A DNA stretch of 64,000 bases from Reticulitermes speratus (GCA_021186555.1 JAJKFL010000008.1:11463936-11527935), one strand, 5' to 3'. Positions 49,801 through 58,040 are shown, counted from the stretch's first letter. Numbers and translations are program-made. Notes: a model not told the origin generated them from the letters alone.

Positions 49801-52800
49801 CTAGTTAGGAATGAACTTCACCCAGGCCTTTTTTATGGGAGAAAGGCTGTTTCTGCTACAGAATTTTGATGATACTCAGACATGCATATGGAGCCCGGAT
49901 AGCTCAGTTGGTACAGTGACTAGGCTACAGTTTGGATAATCCAGGATTCGATCCCAGCTGGGGCAAGATACTCTCTTCTTCAAAATGTCCTGACCAGCTC
50001 TGGGGCCCAAGCGGCCTCCTATTCAATGGCTACCAGGGGCTCTTTCCCTAGGGACAAAGCAGGCAGTGAATGAAACTGACCACTCACCCCCATCTAGTGC
50101 CAAAGTTAAGAATGAGTGGCTCTATACCTCTACTCCGCCTATATGCCTTAATAATGTGAACAAGAACTGTACCTTTACTTGGCCAGACACATATATGATT
50201 GTCAGAACTTCTACGTATCAAATTATGACACAGCAATAATGTAGAAAAATTTGTGATCATCTGGATTTGAGGAACATTTCAATACTTGACAGCTGAAACA
50301 AAGGACAGCAGATGTCAACAGACACCTTAGGCTCAAAATTTGTGAACTACAGAACTTAACCTTTACATTGTTCAGCCTATACTGTTACAGGTACCTGCAA
50401 TCTGTTGTCCTTGTTGTACCCACATATTTAAAGGTGTTACTTCTTCAACACTTAACTCCCAAACTAACTTTCAGAATGCATTCAAACTTTCTTGGTCTAT
50501 ACTTCCATCTACCACAAACATAACAAACTTAAGTCAGAACTCTCAAATGTCTTTGTACACCATCTGTAGAAGAATTCAGAAACTAGTGAAACTAGCAGTG
50601 GACACACCTTACACGTACAAGGTAAATGGTATTTACTTTACGTCGTCAGTTATCTTATATTAACAGAAAATGTGGGTTATGCTTATCAAAACTGTAGCTG
50701 TGGACATTTATAGAATTTTATTTCCTCTCTGTTGTGACAGACATGCAAGACAGCAACTGTACTGTTAATGGAAAAATGTAACATGTGCATGTTCCAGTCA
50801 AATGGATATATTATGATGTGCAATTCAAAACATAAAATTATCTAAAAAACACAGTCTTCTGGGATATGGTTCCATGCTGATTGGTAATTCATTACCAACG
50901 TCTTGAAGGAAACAGTTGCCTCAATCATCAAGAAAGCCACTTTTCTTGGACTACCCTGAAAATGTACATGGCAAGCTCCTCAAAAACAACGGCATCAAGT
51001 TACCAATAAACACAGCATCATATCCCAGAATGCTGTGACCTTCATCAACTACACTGCGGAAACCTCATATCACATAAAATTATCTTCAGCATGTATCCAA
51101 CAAGGCAGTAAGACGAAGTACAAGAGGTACAAGTAATACTGAAGATTAAAGTTTTCTGGGATGTTATGCTGTGTTGACTGGCAAATAGTTTGAAAAATTT
51201 CAACTGAGGGCAGGAGCCTTCATCTTCATATCAATACAGCATAAAATCACAGAAGAACTGAATCTTCAGCAACACCACTGTGAGAACCTCAAACCTAGCA
51301 TGAAGCAACATTAATTTCGTACTAAACTCTGACTTATGCAGTAGAACCTGAAGGTTCAACATTGTTAATACCAAAGTTCAAGGTCTGATACATTACAACT
51401 ACTAGAAACGCAGCAGACCCTCAAGCACGGTATACTACAGCACCAGTTGTGTCTTCAGCCACAATTACTTTAATTTCTTGTACTGTAAACATCCTGTCTT
51501 CATCATTCCAGAGTCCCTGGACAGACTATGGTCAAGTGGCCTTTAGTTGCTTATGTGCCAAGCTACACCAAGCAAACACAACATTTCTTTTATCTGCTTC
51601 AAACATTGGCAGGAGGAAGAGAAAGGGAGAGAAGAGTATGTTGTATCTTGTTTGTCTTACATCGCATATAAATGGATGTATATCTAAGTGTGCAATATTA
51701 CATTACTTCAAGCTTCATACGTGATATCTTGAAGAAAAAAAAAACACTCCACAGACACTAAATGAACAGTGTGGAATGTGATGTAAATCAGTTAAAACTG
51801 AGTTGTCCCTGCCCACACCAGGATATCAGGAGAGTAGAGGTACAGCTCCACTAATTCTTAACCTCAGCACTAGGTGGAAGTGGTCAGATTCATGCCCCGG
51901 CCGTTTTACCCCAAGTAGCCATAGAATACGAGGCTCGTTGGGTCCCAGAGCTGGTCTGGACAAGAGAAAAATCTCTTGACCCTGCCATGAATCAAACCAT
52001 GATTCCTAAGTTGTCCAGCCTATAACCCAGTCACTATACTGATTACAATATCCTGTATCCAAACAATGAGATTAAAGCAATCAGTATTCTCTTAGGAAAT
52101 TTTTCAGCATTTTCATGGAAATACAAGCACAACACAGCTACAAAAACTTCAGATACAAAAGTCTGGAATTTAACTTAGGAACTTCTCCCACAAAATCAAT
52201 GTGTAACAATTATGCCATACATAAGATCAGGAAAATTACAATAAATCATTATTATCTTACCAATCTCTTTTCTCTCAAAGCATCTTGGCCAGAACACAAT
52301 GTACCCATTTTCTTTGATGTATTCCCACATGCTCTGCTGATGTACTCGACTTTTCGGTCTGCCTCTTGTAGGTCATCTGACAGAACCTCAGTCTTCCCAG
52401 CCCTGAACAAACAGACGTCAGCATTATTTTGCAAAAGCACTACCCTTTTATCATGACTGCCACCATAACTTAAAAGAGTTACGTTTTCAAGGTGTTCTGT
52501 ACACAATTTACATGCTTTTTCTTCACAGCAGAAGACATGGCTGTGTCAATGTAAAGTAAAGTTGTCCTTGTGAATGCCATGAAGGCACGTGGAGTGGAGG
52601 TAAAGCTCCACTCATTCTTCACCATGGCACCAAACAGGGAGAATGTTGGATCTGCATTATTTACAGTTCCCAGTAATATAAGACAATACTGCATAATCCA
52701 TGATATGCAATACTCTACTTACATCAGAAAGAGAATATATTTAATGAGCTTAATGAATATGAAATAAAAGTTCATATAAAAGCCAATGACCAACATATCT

Positions 52801-52953
52801 AATGCATTAAAAAATTCACTACTGGCACAAACATTCTGAACGGTGGGCATTTTGAAATGTAGGAACATGCATGTAGGCAAACACTTTGTGGTCAACTCAC
52901 CTTGCAAACCGTTGATCTGCTAGCTGCTTAACCCGAAAGAATTGTTTCTTCAT
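31672..52953 (-). CDS. ARHGAP17/44-like (RICH): BAR-domain RhoGAP of the RICH family (ARHGAP17/ARHGAP44-like), complete, 15 coding exons
   Basis: This gene should encode a GTPase-activating protein for Rac/Cdc42-type Rho GTPases that binds curved membrane through a BAR domain; vertebrate RICH1/nadrin and RICH2 act at junctions, endosomes and exocytic sites. The sequence shows 15 exons with GT/AG borders and matching phases, total 2973 nt, 990 residues plus TGA. The start MKKQFFRVKQLA matches the invariant N-terminus of the family. Residues 1-230 form the BAR domain (EVLSDDLQEADRKVE, SARARYQTA, VEQCRDALAVEMF). Residues 231-437 form the RhoGAP domain, with the arginine finger in GLFR (R277), LPEPLMT, and the NKMTSQNIAIVIAPNL motif. 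Residues 438-990 are Ser/Pro-rich with SH3-binding stretches and end in ESTDL, a class I PDZ ligand. Length is close to human ARHGAP17 (about 880). One insect gene stands for the two vertebrate paralogues, so a specific symbol is not justified. The noncoding first exon was not located. Confidence 0.93.
32599..32742 (-). CDS. ARHGAP17/44-like (RICH): RICH RhoGAP coding exon 14
   Basis: Residues 896-944, 144 nt. Acceptor TGATTCACAG, donor GTAATA, phase 1 on both sides, so skipping it would keep the frame. The reading frame that fits is not the longest ORF here: it gives SHSRTMSEGNIFDIDADKS, which resembles the LLDIDND motif just before the C-terminus of human ARHGAP17. Confidence 0.82.
33060..33235 (-). 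mobile_element. SINE family C copy, in RhoGAP intron 13
   Basis: CATGGCCTAATTAGGTACTA and GCAGAAGTGCTACCCACTC identify the family; the middle is diverged. A shorter fragment of the same family lies at about 31945-32035. Confidence 0.6.
33305..33560 (-). mobile_element. SINE family A, degenerate, in RhoGAP intron 13
   Basis: Body blocks such as CTCATTCTTAACCTCAGCAC and GACAAGTGGTCAGCTTC are recognisable; the B box is decayed. An old copy. Confidence 0.6.
34130..34169 (-). ncRNA. degenerate hammerhead-like motif
   Basis: On the minus strand: TTGC, CTGATGA, an unclear stem II, GAAA, TATGTA, GCAA. Stem I (TTGC/GCAA) is perfect. It lies in RhoGAP intron 13. Confidence 0.35.
34496..34682 (-). CDS. 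ARHGAP17/44-like (RICH): RICH RhoGAP coding exon 13
   Basis: Residues 834-896. Acceptor GGTTGCAG, donor GTAACA, phase 0 in and 1 out. It reads SERPMLERTHMYSVDKQQ and has a short Asn run (six Asn) encoded by AAC/AAT repeats, then LQRSPSVGGRPLSISLS. The conservation of this part of the tail is not known to me. Confidence 0.8.
36437..37385 (-). CDS. ARHGAP17/44-like (RICH): RICH RhoGAP coding exon 12 (proline-rich tail)
   Basis: The largest exon, residues 517-833. Acceptor TTTTTTTCAG, donor GTGAGT. It contains several candidate SH3 ligands: RRKNKPAPVPP, PEKPEKPPRPA, YPQRPFPVAAPR and VPERPATLLRP. It is otherwise Ser/Thr-rich and predicted to be disordered. The same class of proline-rich tail binds SH3 partners in vertebrate RICH proteins. 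Confidence 0.93.
37578..37815 (-). CDS. ARHGAP17/44-like (RICH): RICH RhoGAP coding exon 11 (start of Ser-rich tail)
   Basis: Residues 438-517. Acceptor TGGTTTCCAG, donor GTACAA. It opens with IEFFQTFPH and continues into a low-complexity Ser/Gly region (MKRAQSSSSLSDHS). Confidence 0.9.
37965..38044 (-). CDS. ARHGAP17/44-like (RICH): RICH RhoGAP coding exon 10 (end of RhoGAP domain)
   Basis: An 80-nt exon, residues 411-438. Acceptor GTGCTTGCAG, donor GTAAGT. It reads IVDSLVNNADWFFPGD, equivalent to IIQHADWFFPEEVEF in human ARHGAP17. Confidence 0.9.
38138..38160. repeat. dinucleotide and homopolymer tracts (examples)
   Basis: CTCTCTCTCTCTCT here; GAGAGAGAGA at 39558; CA run at 3598; CCAA run at 20246; T run at 1930-1952; G runs at 23030, 28577 and 60650; C runs at 8200, 22150 and 34756. 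The long G/C runs may be imprecise in length. Confidence 0.8.
38687..38844. mobile_element. pogo/Tigger-like MITE, 158 bp
   Basis: Ends CAGTAAAACCCCTATTTAAT and, on the other strand, CAGTAAAACCCCGATTTAAT, flanked by TA on both sides (38685-38686 and 38845-38846). No coding capacity. It lies in intron 9 of the RhoGAP gene. Confidence 0.8.
38905..39010 (-). mobile_element. SINE family C fragment, in RhoGAP intron 9
   Basis: AAGGTAATATCTAAGCACTTGCCTGGAAGGACCAAAGGAAATCAC aligns by eye with the family C body in pieces; the tRNA-like end is lost. Confidence 0.45.
39630..39842 (-). CDS. ARHGAP17/44-like (RICH): RICH RhoGAP coding exon 9 (RhoGAP domain)
   Basis: Residues 340-411. Acceptor CGTTTTTAG, donor GTGAGT. 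It contains LPQANFDNLRYLIKFLSVLS and VNKMTSQNIAIVIAPNLIW; the Asn in APNL is a conserved RhoGAP residue. Confidence 0.95.
40225..40631 (-). mobile_element. tRNA-derived SINE, full length, with 11-bp target-site duplication
   Basis: Read on the minus strand, the head contains an A-box-like TAGTGGTTAGCG and a B-box GGGTTCGATCC, followed by a 300-bp body and an ATA-rich tail. The direct repeat ATCTATATATA flanks it at 40214-40224 and 40632-40642. It inserted right beside the mariner terminal repeat. Confidence 0.85.
40643..41222 (-). mobile_element. internally deleted mariner/IS630-type transposon with transposase remnant
   Basis: Terminal inverted repeats of about 50 bp: CAGGGTGATTCAGAAGGAAA at 40643 and, on the minus strand, TAGGGTGATCCATGAGGAAA from about 41221, both flanked by TA. 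The minus strand encodes a degraded transposase end, SPDTTPLDFCLWDWLKSEV, containing the PD...PLD motif around the third catalytic Asp, followed by ILDATACIKK. Stops are present and only the end of the transposase remains. It sits in intron 8 of the RhoGAP gene. Confidence 0.78.
41765..41995. repeat. minisatellite in RhoGAP intron 8
   Basis: Five diverged units of about 45 bp built around CACCCAGGATATCCTGGGCTAG and CTGTAACTCATCACTT. CCAGGATATCCTGG is itself palindromic. Confidence 0.8.
42085..42300 (+). mobile_element. tRNA-derived SINE (family E), in RhoGAP intron 8
   Basis: CCCAGGTTCAAATCTCAGCC is the B-box region; TTTGTGGGCAAATGCTGAGACAGTCC and CTATGCCATTTCCTTCCAC form the body. Confidence 0.55.
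42794..42971 (-). CDS. ARHGAP17/44-like (RICH): RICH RhoGAP coding exon 8 (RhoGAP domain)
   Basis: Residues 281-340. Acceptor TTTTCATAG, donor GTGGGG. It contains DPHVISGALKSYLRDLPEP, the most conserved RhoGAP core block, with LMTYALYDEW following. Confidence 0.95.
43935..44084 (-). CDS. ARHGAP17/44-like (RICH): RICH RhoGAP coding exon 7 (RhoGAP domain, arginine finger)
   Basis: Residues 231-281. Acceptor TTTTGTAG, donor GTATGG. It reads YGYPLVEHLRVTQRK, then IELCVCALLELGMEEEGLFR. The final Arg (R277) is the catalytic arginine finger of RhoGAP domains. Confidence 0.94.
44826..45090 (+). mobile_element. non-LTR retrotransposon tail, decayed, in RhoGAP intron 6
   Basis: AGGTACAAGATTTTTGTTGG, GGAAAATAATATTAAAATAC and CAGCTTCTCAAGGAATCTGC are the decayed tail and 3' UTR of the same family. 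Confidence 0.6.
45252..45402 (-). CDS. ARHGAP17/44-like (RICH): RICH RhoGAP coding exon 6 (end of BAR domain)
   Basis: Residues 181-231. Acceptor TGATGCAG immediately before GAT; donor GTAAGT. It contains DALAVEMFQLISKEAE and YHESALRILEEKIPELEKN, the last long BAR helix. A second possible acceptor 14 bp upstream (TTAG) would break the phase match and is rejected. Confidence 0.92.
45785..45990 (+). mobile_element. non-LTR retrotransposon tail, in RhoGAP intron 5
   Basis: ACTGGATTCATCTGGCTCAG, GGATAGAGACCAGTAGTAGG and CTAGCTTCTCAAGGAATCTG: same 3' end, in the middle of the RhoGAP gene but on the opposite strand. Confidence 0.65.
46128..46295 (-). mobile_element. SINE family C copy, in RhoGAP intron 5
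   Basis: CACAGCCTAATCTAAAGTAC, ACTAAGGAAAACCACAAAAT and GCTGTTAACCACTTGGC match the other members. Confidence 0.65.
46375..46525. repeat. MITE-like element, family M, in RhoGAP intron 5
   Basis: AGGGATTGTACTGCCTTCATTTTCAAGGTCAAGC, then TACAATCCTTTGAACACCC and ACCCAACGACACAATGTAAC. Confidence 0.55.
46742..46832 (-). CDS. ARHGAP17/44-like (RICH): RICH RhoGAP coding exon 5 (BAR domain)
   Basis: Residues 150-180, 91 nt, acceptor AATTTTAG and donor GTAAGG. It reads TIKEELEDAVQRVEQCR, equivalent to the family block TLKEEMDEAGNKVEQCK. Confidence 0.92.
47850..47930 (+). mobile_element. SINE family B 3' fragment
   Basis: GCACAATAAGCCTAAGGCTG and GCATCCGGAGCTAATGCC correspond to the family B 3' end, followed by GAAGAAGAATAAG. 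A minus-strand fragment of the same part is at 58930-58995. Confidence 0.6.
48096..48127 (-). ncRNA. hammerhead ribozyme-like motif with perfect stem I and collapsed stem II
   Basis: On the minus strand: GCTCC, CTGAAGA, TGGCC, GAAAC, AT, GTA, GGAGC. Stem I (GCTCC/GGAGC) is fully paired and the core and stem III match, but stem II is reduced to TGGCC. It lies in intron 4 of the RhoGAP gene. Confidence 0.5.
48992..49171 (-). CDS. ARHGAP17/44-like (RICH): RICH RhoGAP coding exon 4 (BAR domain)
   Basis: Residues 90-150. Acceptor TTTTTTCCAG, donor GTATTT. It carries VEQSVVNPLQQMLDNDV and LTLDMDSARAR, matching the VEKEIVDPLYGIAE and LVLDWDSVRAR blocks of the family. Confidence 0.93.
49266..49339 (-). 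CDS. ARHGAP17/44-like (RICH): RICH RhoGAP coding exon 3 (BAR domain)
   Basis: A small 74-nt exon, residues 66-90, acceptor CATGTTTCAG and donor GTTTGT. It reads KKNAEHVLGITMQENG, corresponding to the KKLPLTALAQNM segment of the human protein. It was missed by simple ORF inspection because it is short; the phases (0 in, 2 out) fit both neighbours. Confidence 0.88.
49891..50185 (+). mobile_element. SINE family A, full length, in RhoGAP intron 2
   Basis: Head GAGCCCGGATAGCTCAGTTG, B box GGATTCGATCCCAGC, body CATCTAGTGCCAAAGTTAAG, tail GCCTTAATAATGTG...TACCTTTACTT. Confidence 0.85.
50845..51060. repeat. MITE-like element, family M, in RhoGAP intron 2
   Basis: CAGTCTTCTGGGATATGGTTC pairs with AGCATCATATCCCAGAATGCTG; inside are CAACGTCTTGAAGGAAACAG and CCTCAAAAACAACGG. 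A half copy follows at 51150-51255 (AAGTTTTCTGGGATGTTATG). Confidence 0.6.
51800..52050 (-). mobile_element. SINE family A, in RhoGAP intron 2
   Basis: Minus copy: GTACAGCTCCACTAATTCTT, TGCCCCGGCCGTTTTACC and a decayed B box (AATCAAACCATGATT). Confidence 0.75.
52261..52402 (-). CDS. ARHGAP17/44-like (RICH): RICH RhoGAP coding exon 2 (BAR domain)
   Basis: Residues 18-65. Acceptor TTGTTCAG, donor GTAAGA; enters in phase 2 and leaves in phase 0. It contains KTEVLSDDLQEADRKVEYI, the signature of the first BAR helix in this family. Confidence 0.93.
52553..52645 (-). mobile_element. SINE family A, 3' tail fragment, in RhoGAP intron 1
   Basis: Only the tail and the start of the body remain (AAAGTTGTCCTTGTGAATGC, AGGTAAAGCTCCACTCATTC). 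Confidence 0.7.
52901..52953 (-). CDS. ARHGAP17/44-like (RICH): RICH RhoGAP coding exon 1 (start codon)
   Basis: ATG at 52953-52951 in the context TCAAAATG; 17 codons plus two bases, residues 1-18, ending AG before donor GTGAGT. The peptide MKKQFFRVKQLADQ is the amphipathic start of the N-BAR domain. An acceptor ending ACAG at 52977 suggests the 5' UTR part of this exon begins at 52976, so the transcript start lies further upstream. Confidence 0.92.
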
Positions 52954-52976
52954 TTTGATACCTGAGCTTTGCAAAT

Positions 52977-55349
52977 CTGTGTCAAATTGTATGAAGCTGG
53001 GCATTAATTAATTCAACATCCATTGAGTAACAACTGCAAATTTCACGTCACATCACAGCATAGCATTTCCTGAAAATAAAATCAAATATTCCTTGTACCC
53101 TTCTTGTATAAAAGTAACACTTGGATCTTCTGGCTGGCACAGGGGGTAAAGCTTCTCACTTGTATTTGGGAGGTGTGTTTTTCAATCTCAGCTGAACACT
53201 AACAATCATGACTAAGGCTCTTTGTGATTTTCCTCAGTCTGGAGAGTATGAGAAACAGACGACTGATTCCTTCCCTATCTTCATCAATTCATCATTCATT
53301 ATTCATCCTAACTTTTGACATTATATACTCTGAGAGACTGACAGTGTCCTTAAATAAATCATAAATGAATGTAAACTGGTCTTCTGTCATTACGTATGTG
53401 ACAGTCACAGCTATATGGCAGTAATTACACAAAAGAGCAGAAGATGGCACCAGTGGAAGGTACACCCCAGTTGGTATTGCTGTGTCCACTTTGGCTTAAA
53501 AAACCTTCCTCCTGACAGCCTATCACTTAGTGCATACTCTTATTCTAGTAAGTTTAGTATCCCAGAATAGTTGCAGCTGTCTTTCTGTAAGTTTCAAAGT
53601 CACTGAGCTTGAATGCTTATGATTAAGTTATCGCCTATTTTCTGTCAAAATTTCAGTGTTCTTTATGCCAGTTTCACCAATAAAAGGCAGCACAAAAACC
53701 ATAACTTTTTAATAACTTTCACCAACAGTATGAAAGTAACACACTGCTCATTACTGCATGAATTCCAGTCAGAACTGCAGTTATGCTTGGACCCGTTCAT
53801 AACGGCTGAGCAGTTTCCTGATGGGACCTCCTTTGTAGTGGTTAAAACAATTTTTTTTAACAAGCAACACATTTTCTCTCATAATTATTTTTATTGCTAA
53901 ACTCAATCCTGTGTGGTAATCAAAGGTCAGGAGGCCATGCACAAGGCAATATTGATATGCCTTCTACTGGTAATAAAAATATTTGTCTGGGTACCAGATT
54001 TTCAAAAATCTTTGCATCCCCATAATACATGCTGCGGGGCTAAAGGAAAAGATGCTAAAAACATTTTGGGCAAGAAATTTCAATGGCAAAATAAATAACA
54101 TAAGTTTCAGTTTCAGTAGGAAAAAATAATGAAAAACACATAAAAATCTTTTATCAGACTCTGGAGGAAACAAACATTGAACTCGTCAAACAGACAATAT
54201 ACAAACCACTATTTCATTACATTATCAGTTTCAGTATTTAAACAGTATAAAATAACATGCACATCTGTTCATGAACAGAATGCACACGTAATCATGCGAT
54301 AAAACATAAGATGTTTCCATTTAAAGTGGAACTTTCTGCCCTATGTAAGTTACACAGTGTTATTAAACAGATCTCTTTCTTACCATGAAGCAAAGAACTG
54401 GCCAAGTTATACTCCTTCACTCCAAACTATTTTCAAGTCTTTTCCTATCTATAAAGAATGCCATGACTGATTACCACATCCCCAGGTATGCAGGCATAAT
54501 GTCATCAAATGGCAGGAAATCCTAGTAAGAAGTGTGCCATAAGACACAAGAGATCACTGACATGTAACTGAATCTTCATGCATTCTGAGACCTTAGCATC
54601 AGATGATGGCATGCACTTGATGCTCTGAACGCACACAATCTTGGGAAGAAGCCCTACATAACCACTAAATACAAGGGGTAAAAATACAACTACCAAATTA
54701 GGAAATGAAATCTGACTCCATCCATAAGGCAGCAGCATACTACAATACTTTCACTGTAACATGCATCCCTGGATGGATAAAGAGATAAATAAAAACTTGC
54801 TCACATACATTACTGATACATATGTCACACCATTCGTCCAGACTAACCGTTTACAATTAATAATCTTGCACCCTCTTCAGTGAAAATTGGTGGCATTTCA
54901 AAAAATAATTCAGTGGGTAGGCCATACCCCAGGCCACCACACTTGTGCCATAAACAGACTAGTGCCACTCACATTACTAAGACTGATATAATGACAACTA
55001 CTCTCTAAAATACGCCACTTCTACCTGATATAGAAACGCTTTGAATCACAGGGCAAAAAAGAAGTTAACAAAATCTGGACAGGAAGCAATCATGCCAAAT
55101 TTTAGGATCTTATTTTGGTGCATCTCTTAGGATGGTGGAGAATATTTAATACATGTTGAAGGACAAGTCTCAGAAAAATCTCACTGTCTATAACTCAGTA
55201 ATAAATACAAAATTATAACGAAATGACAAGAAAGGGAATTTTAAATGGAAACTGTGACAATGCATAAAGTGAAGTGCATATGTATATATCATATCGAACA
55301 CTTGTGACCATAATACGAATCCTTAAACCTTTCAACATGTACTAACTGT
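52977..55349 (-). other. probable 5' UTR intron of the RICH RhoGAP gene
   Basis: No coding exon was found between the ATG exon and the divergent promoter region. The stretch holds a degenerate SINE near 53130-53290 and otherwise unique AT-rich sequence. An intron is inferred because an acceptor precedes the start codon. Confidence 0.45.
53130..53290 (+). mobile_element. degenerate tRNA-derived SINE upstream of the RhoGAP start
   Basis: GGCACAGGGGGTAAAGC, then TTTTTCAATCTCAGCTG (decayed B box) and TGTGATTTTCCTCAGTC. Family uncertain. Confidence 0.4.
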
Positions 55350-56493
55350 ATACCGCTATAAGCTACTAGCTATCATACCTGGCCTGGTACAAGTAACCAC
55401 GTTAAAATACGACTGGTTTATTATTACTCTTTGCATACAGGTTGGAATCCAACACGTACATTAAAGCAGACACAACCACAGTTGAACTTCGGACTACCAA
55501 ATGAAATACTTTACCGTATTTAATGCTTACTGGATACTTACACTACTTCCCACATACGTCTTTATACACGAGTTCGTATTAAACTTAAAACAGTCACTAC
55601 TCCCCCAAGAAATCATACTGCGCTGGGCACGGCTAAATTAGGTAGTGGGGCTTCAGCACGTTACAATCACTGACCAATAGGCTGATTAAAATACAACCAC
55701 CGTAACAAGTGGGCAGCTGATTCTGCAACTGGTACTGTGCACACAAGGCGTCAATACAGTCTAATTTAAAAGACACTTATCAAATTCACATTTGCCCAGC
55801 CCACAGCAGAAGGCATAATGGCCGAGTGACATCGTGTTAACAAACATTAAGTAATAGACTTGTATTTACCAGAATTCATATCCTTTCAAACTTCTGAAAG
55901 ACTAATGAACCTCCTGAACTTCAAAATTACAAAACGCTCCTGCACAATTACAGGGGTCAACAGGGTCTTCTGCACCAATATCACGTTATCACCACTTTCT
56001 TCCTCCTACACCTATTTCCATGCACGTATATACACTAGGCATAAAGATTCGATAGGTCGAAGTAACATACTCCCTGACATAGATCATCTAGTAAGCTCCC
56101 TGAACCGACAGGAGTCGATTGTTCCACATTTCGATAATCCAAAGCAGTTCAGAAGACGAATTCAAAAAGGTTCAGAAGACATATAATTCGCAATACATCC
56201 GGCTTCACATATAAAAACCGCATAGTGTGATGCGACTCCTGTATAAAATCAAGTTAAGATTAATTCGATTCCTCAATTTGATTGCATCACACTTAAGACA
56301 ACACAATGAAGAATACAGATTACAGAAACATTTTCGTAACCTTAAATTTAAGATCTTAGACTTTCCATGTGCCCCCTCCAACGCTCACTCCCACCGCCGA
56401 ACCAACCAAAACCAATACAAAACGTAATGGTGGGATCAGTCTGAGTTAAGTTTGCGATACATATCTGACATTAGATAGTTTTTATTTTCCAAA
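55350..56493. promoter_or_regulatory. divergent (head-to-head) promoter region between RICH RhoGAP and MFSD11
   Basis: The two genes are transcribed away from this interval. On the plus side, TCAGTC at 56436-56441 fits the arthropod initiator consensus about 55 bp before the MFSD11 ATG. On the minus side, GTAAGTATCC (reverse complement, donor at 55541-55540) is a possible splice donor for the noncoding first RhoGAP exon, and an ATTGG/CCAAT box lies near 55674. These sites are inferred; no TATA box was seen. Confidence 0.4.
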
Positions 56494-56586
56494 ATGGCAC
56501 TTGACAGGAGGTTCTTAAATGTTATTTTATTAGGATTTGGGTTTATGTTTGTGTTTACAGCATTCCAAACAATGGGAAACATTGAG
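56494..56586 (+). CDS. MFSD11: MFSD11-like (UNC93-related) membrane protein, first coding exon
   Basis: ATG at 56494 opens 31 codons ending GAG before donor GTAAGTG. The peptide has a short basic lead (MALDRRFLN) followed by a hydrophobic helix, LLGFGFMFVFTAFQTMGNIE. Human MFSD11 begins with an equivalent block, ILGVAFMFMFTAFQTCGNV, so the family call is strong for so short an exon. MFSD11 is an atypical major-facilitator/UNC93-like protein of unknown substrate. Upstream stop codons and the good start context support the start. Only this exon was found; no later MFSD11 exon was recognised up to 64000, so the first intron is probably longer than 7 kb or the remaining exons lie outside. The gene is divergent from the RhoGAP gene. 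Confidence 0.85.
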
Positions 56587-58040
56587 GTAAGTGAACAATA
56601 TCTTCCCTTCGAATTACATCCTGCTTATGTCACAATGAATGGATTTTTGACGCTTTAAGTTAATCACCGCACAAATTCGAAGGTATCGTAATGATGTTAA
56701 AATTATTCTCGACATTTTATAAGGACAGAATTATATGGCTTATTATTTTTGATGACATAAATCCATTTTGAAAGAAAAGCGTTATTGATTTACAGTCGCG
56801 CGATGAAGGCGCGCTTGTTTCAAATCGCAGTTCGCGTGGATTTCAGTGGTCTGTTGTAAGCTTGCTTTTAAGTCAATAGATAAATTTCATGTGAAAGATA
56901 TACGTATATAATCTTGATGTTATACAGCTTCCGTGCAATATATGTACATAAATAAGTTTTATTACCAACAAATTGCACAAAAAATATTTACAATGTCTTA
57001 CCATTTACTGCTGACGAAGTTAAATTTTAACTTGTATATCAATGGTCCCTGAAGATGACTACAAGAAATAGCCGAAACGTTTTGGAATAGTCTCCTGTAT
57101 ATGTGGATGAGTGAAATTTGTTGTGCTATTTGTTGGTAATAAAACTTATTTACGTATAGAGTTGTTATAAGTGAAGCCTTTTAAAGTAAGTGCAGTTATG
57201 CAGCTGGTTCAATTAATCGTCTTTGCTGGTTTTTTCCCCCGAAAATTTCTTAAGTTGTTACGTTACCCAGAATCAAAGGGTTCATAGAGTTCTCTGTTAA
57301 TGCTTTTGGGGATATTAGTCTGTTAAATTTCAATGTAAAATGCATATGTTGCAAGCAGTACGCTACAAACCCAAGCACAGGCCTGTCTAAAATGAGTGGT
57401 ATTTTGGAACACGTTTTATCTTCTTCTGTTTGTTCAGCCCATAAGAATTTGTCATTTCTTCTCCCATGTCTCCATTCTAAAAGATTGTGTTTTCGTAAAG
57501 TATCAGCTTCAGGAACTATTTATTAAGCTTAGTGTATAAAAACTGAACGCAAGGAGAGAATTTACATAGGTTATGTGAGTTAACACAGCAGTGCTCTTTT
57601 AAGTACGGTAGTTCAGAATTGTCCTAATCCCTCATTATTAAGATGGTGTTAATTACACCATATTGATTCGTAACTAACTGATTAACGTGTCACACAATGC
57701 CTGCACTGACCCTTTCGTTTACGTAATCTGCAGCATTTTTATTGCACTGCGCTGCGTAAGCTCTGAATTAGTCTAGATTGGTTCGCTTTTAGAAGCATAT
57801 TCACAGGGTCATAATTTGAAAACCCCTTAGTTCATACCTTCAAAATTAAATTTCACGAAACACTTAAGTCCAGCGGTCATGAGTCTGATTTGTATTCAGA
57901 AGGTACCTTATTTGAATCACAGACAAGACAGCAACTGTCCTGACTTAAGTTTTATATGTATCCCGTGTCACTCCAAGTGAGTGCTGGAGTACTTTTCAAG
58001 AGCTGATAGTGCCTGAGCTAGACAAGAAATTTCCCGCCTC
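56587..58040 (+). other. beginning of MFSD11 intron 1
   Basis: Begins at the GTAAGTG donor. It carries one inverted-repeat element and no recognisable second exon. Confidence 0.5.
56948..57160. repeat. inverted-repeat element with a decayed hammerhead-like motif
   Basis: AAATAAGTTTTATTACCAAC at about 56949 and its complement GTTGGTAATAAAACTTATTT at about 57132 frame 140 bp that include GGTCCCTGAAGATGAC and GCCGAAACGTTTTGG at 57044-57083. It is in the first intron of MFSD11 (inferred). Confidence 0.6.

Noticed and set aside
55860-56186. 108-codon plus ORF between the divergent genes
   Set aside because: No recognisable domain or start context; probably chance or 5' non-coding sequence.
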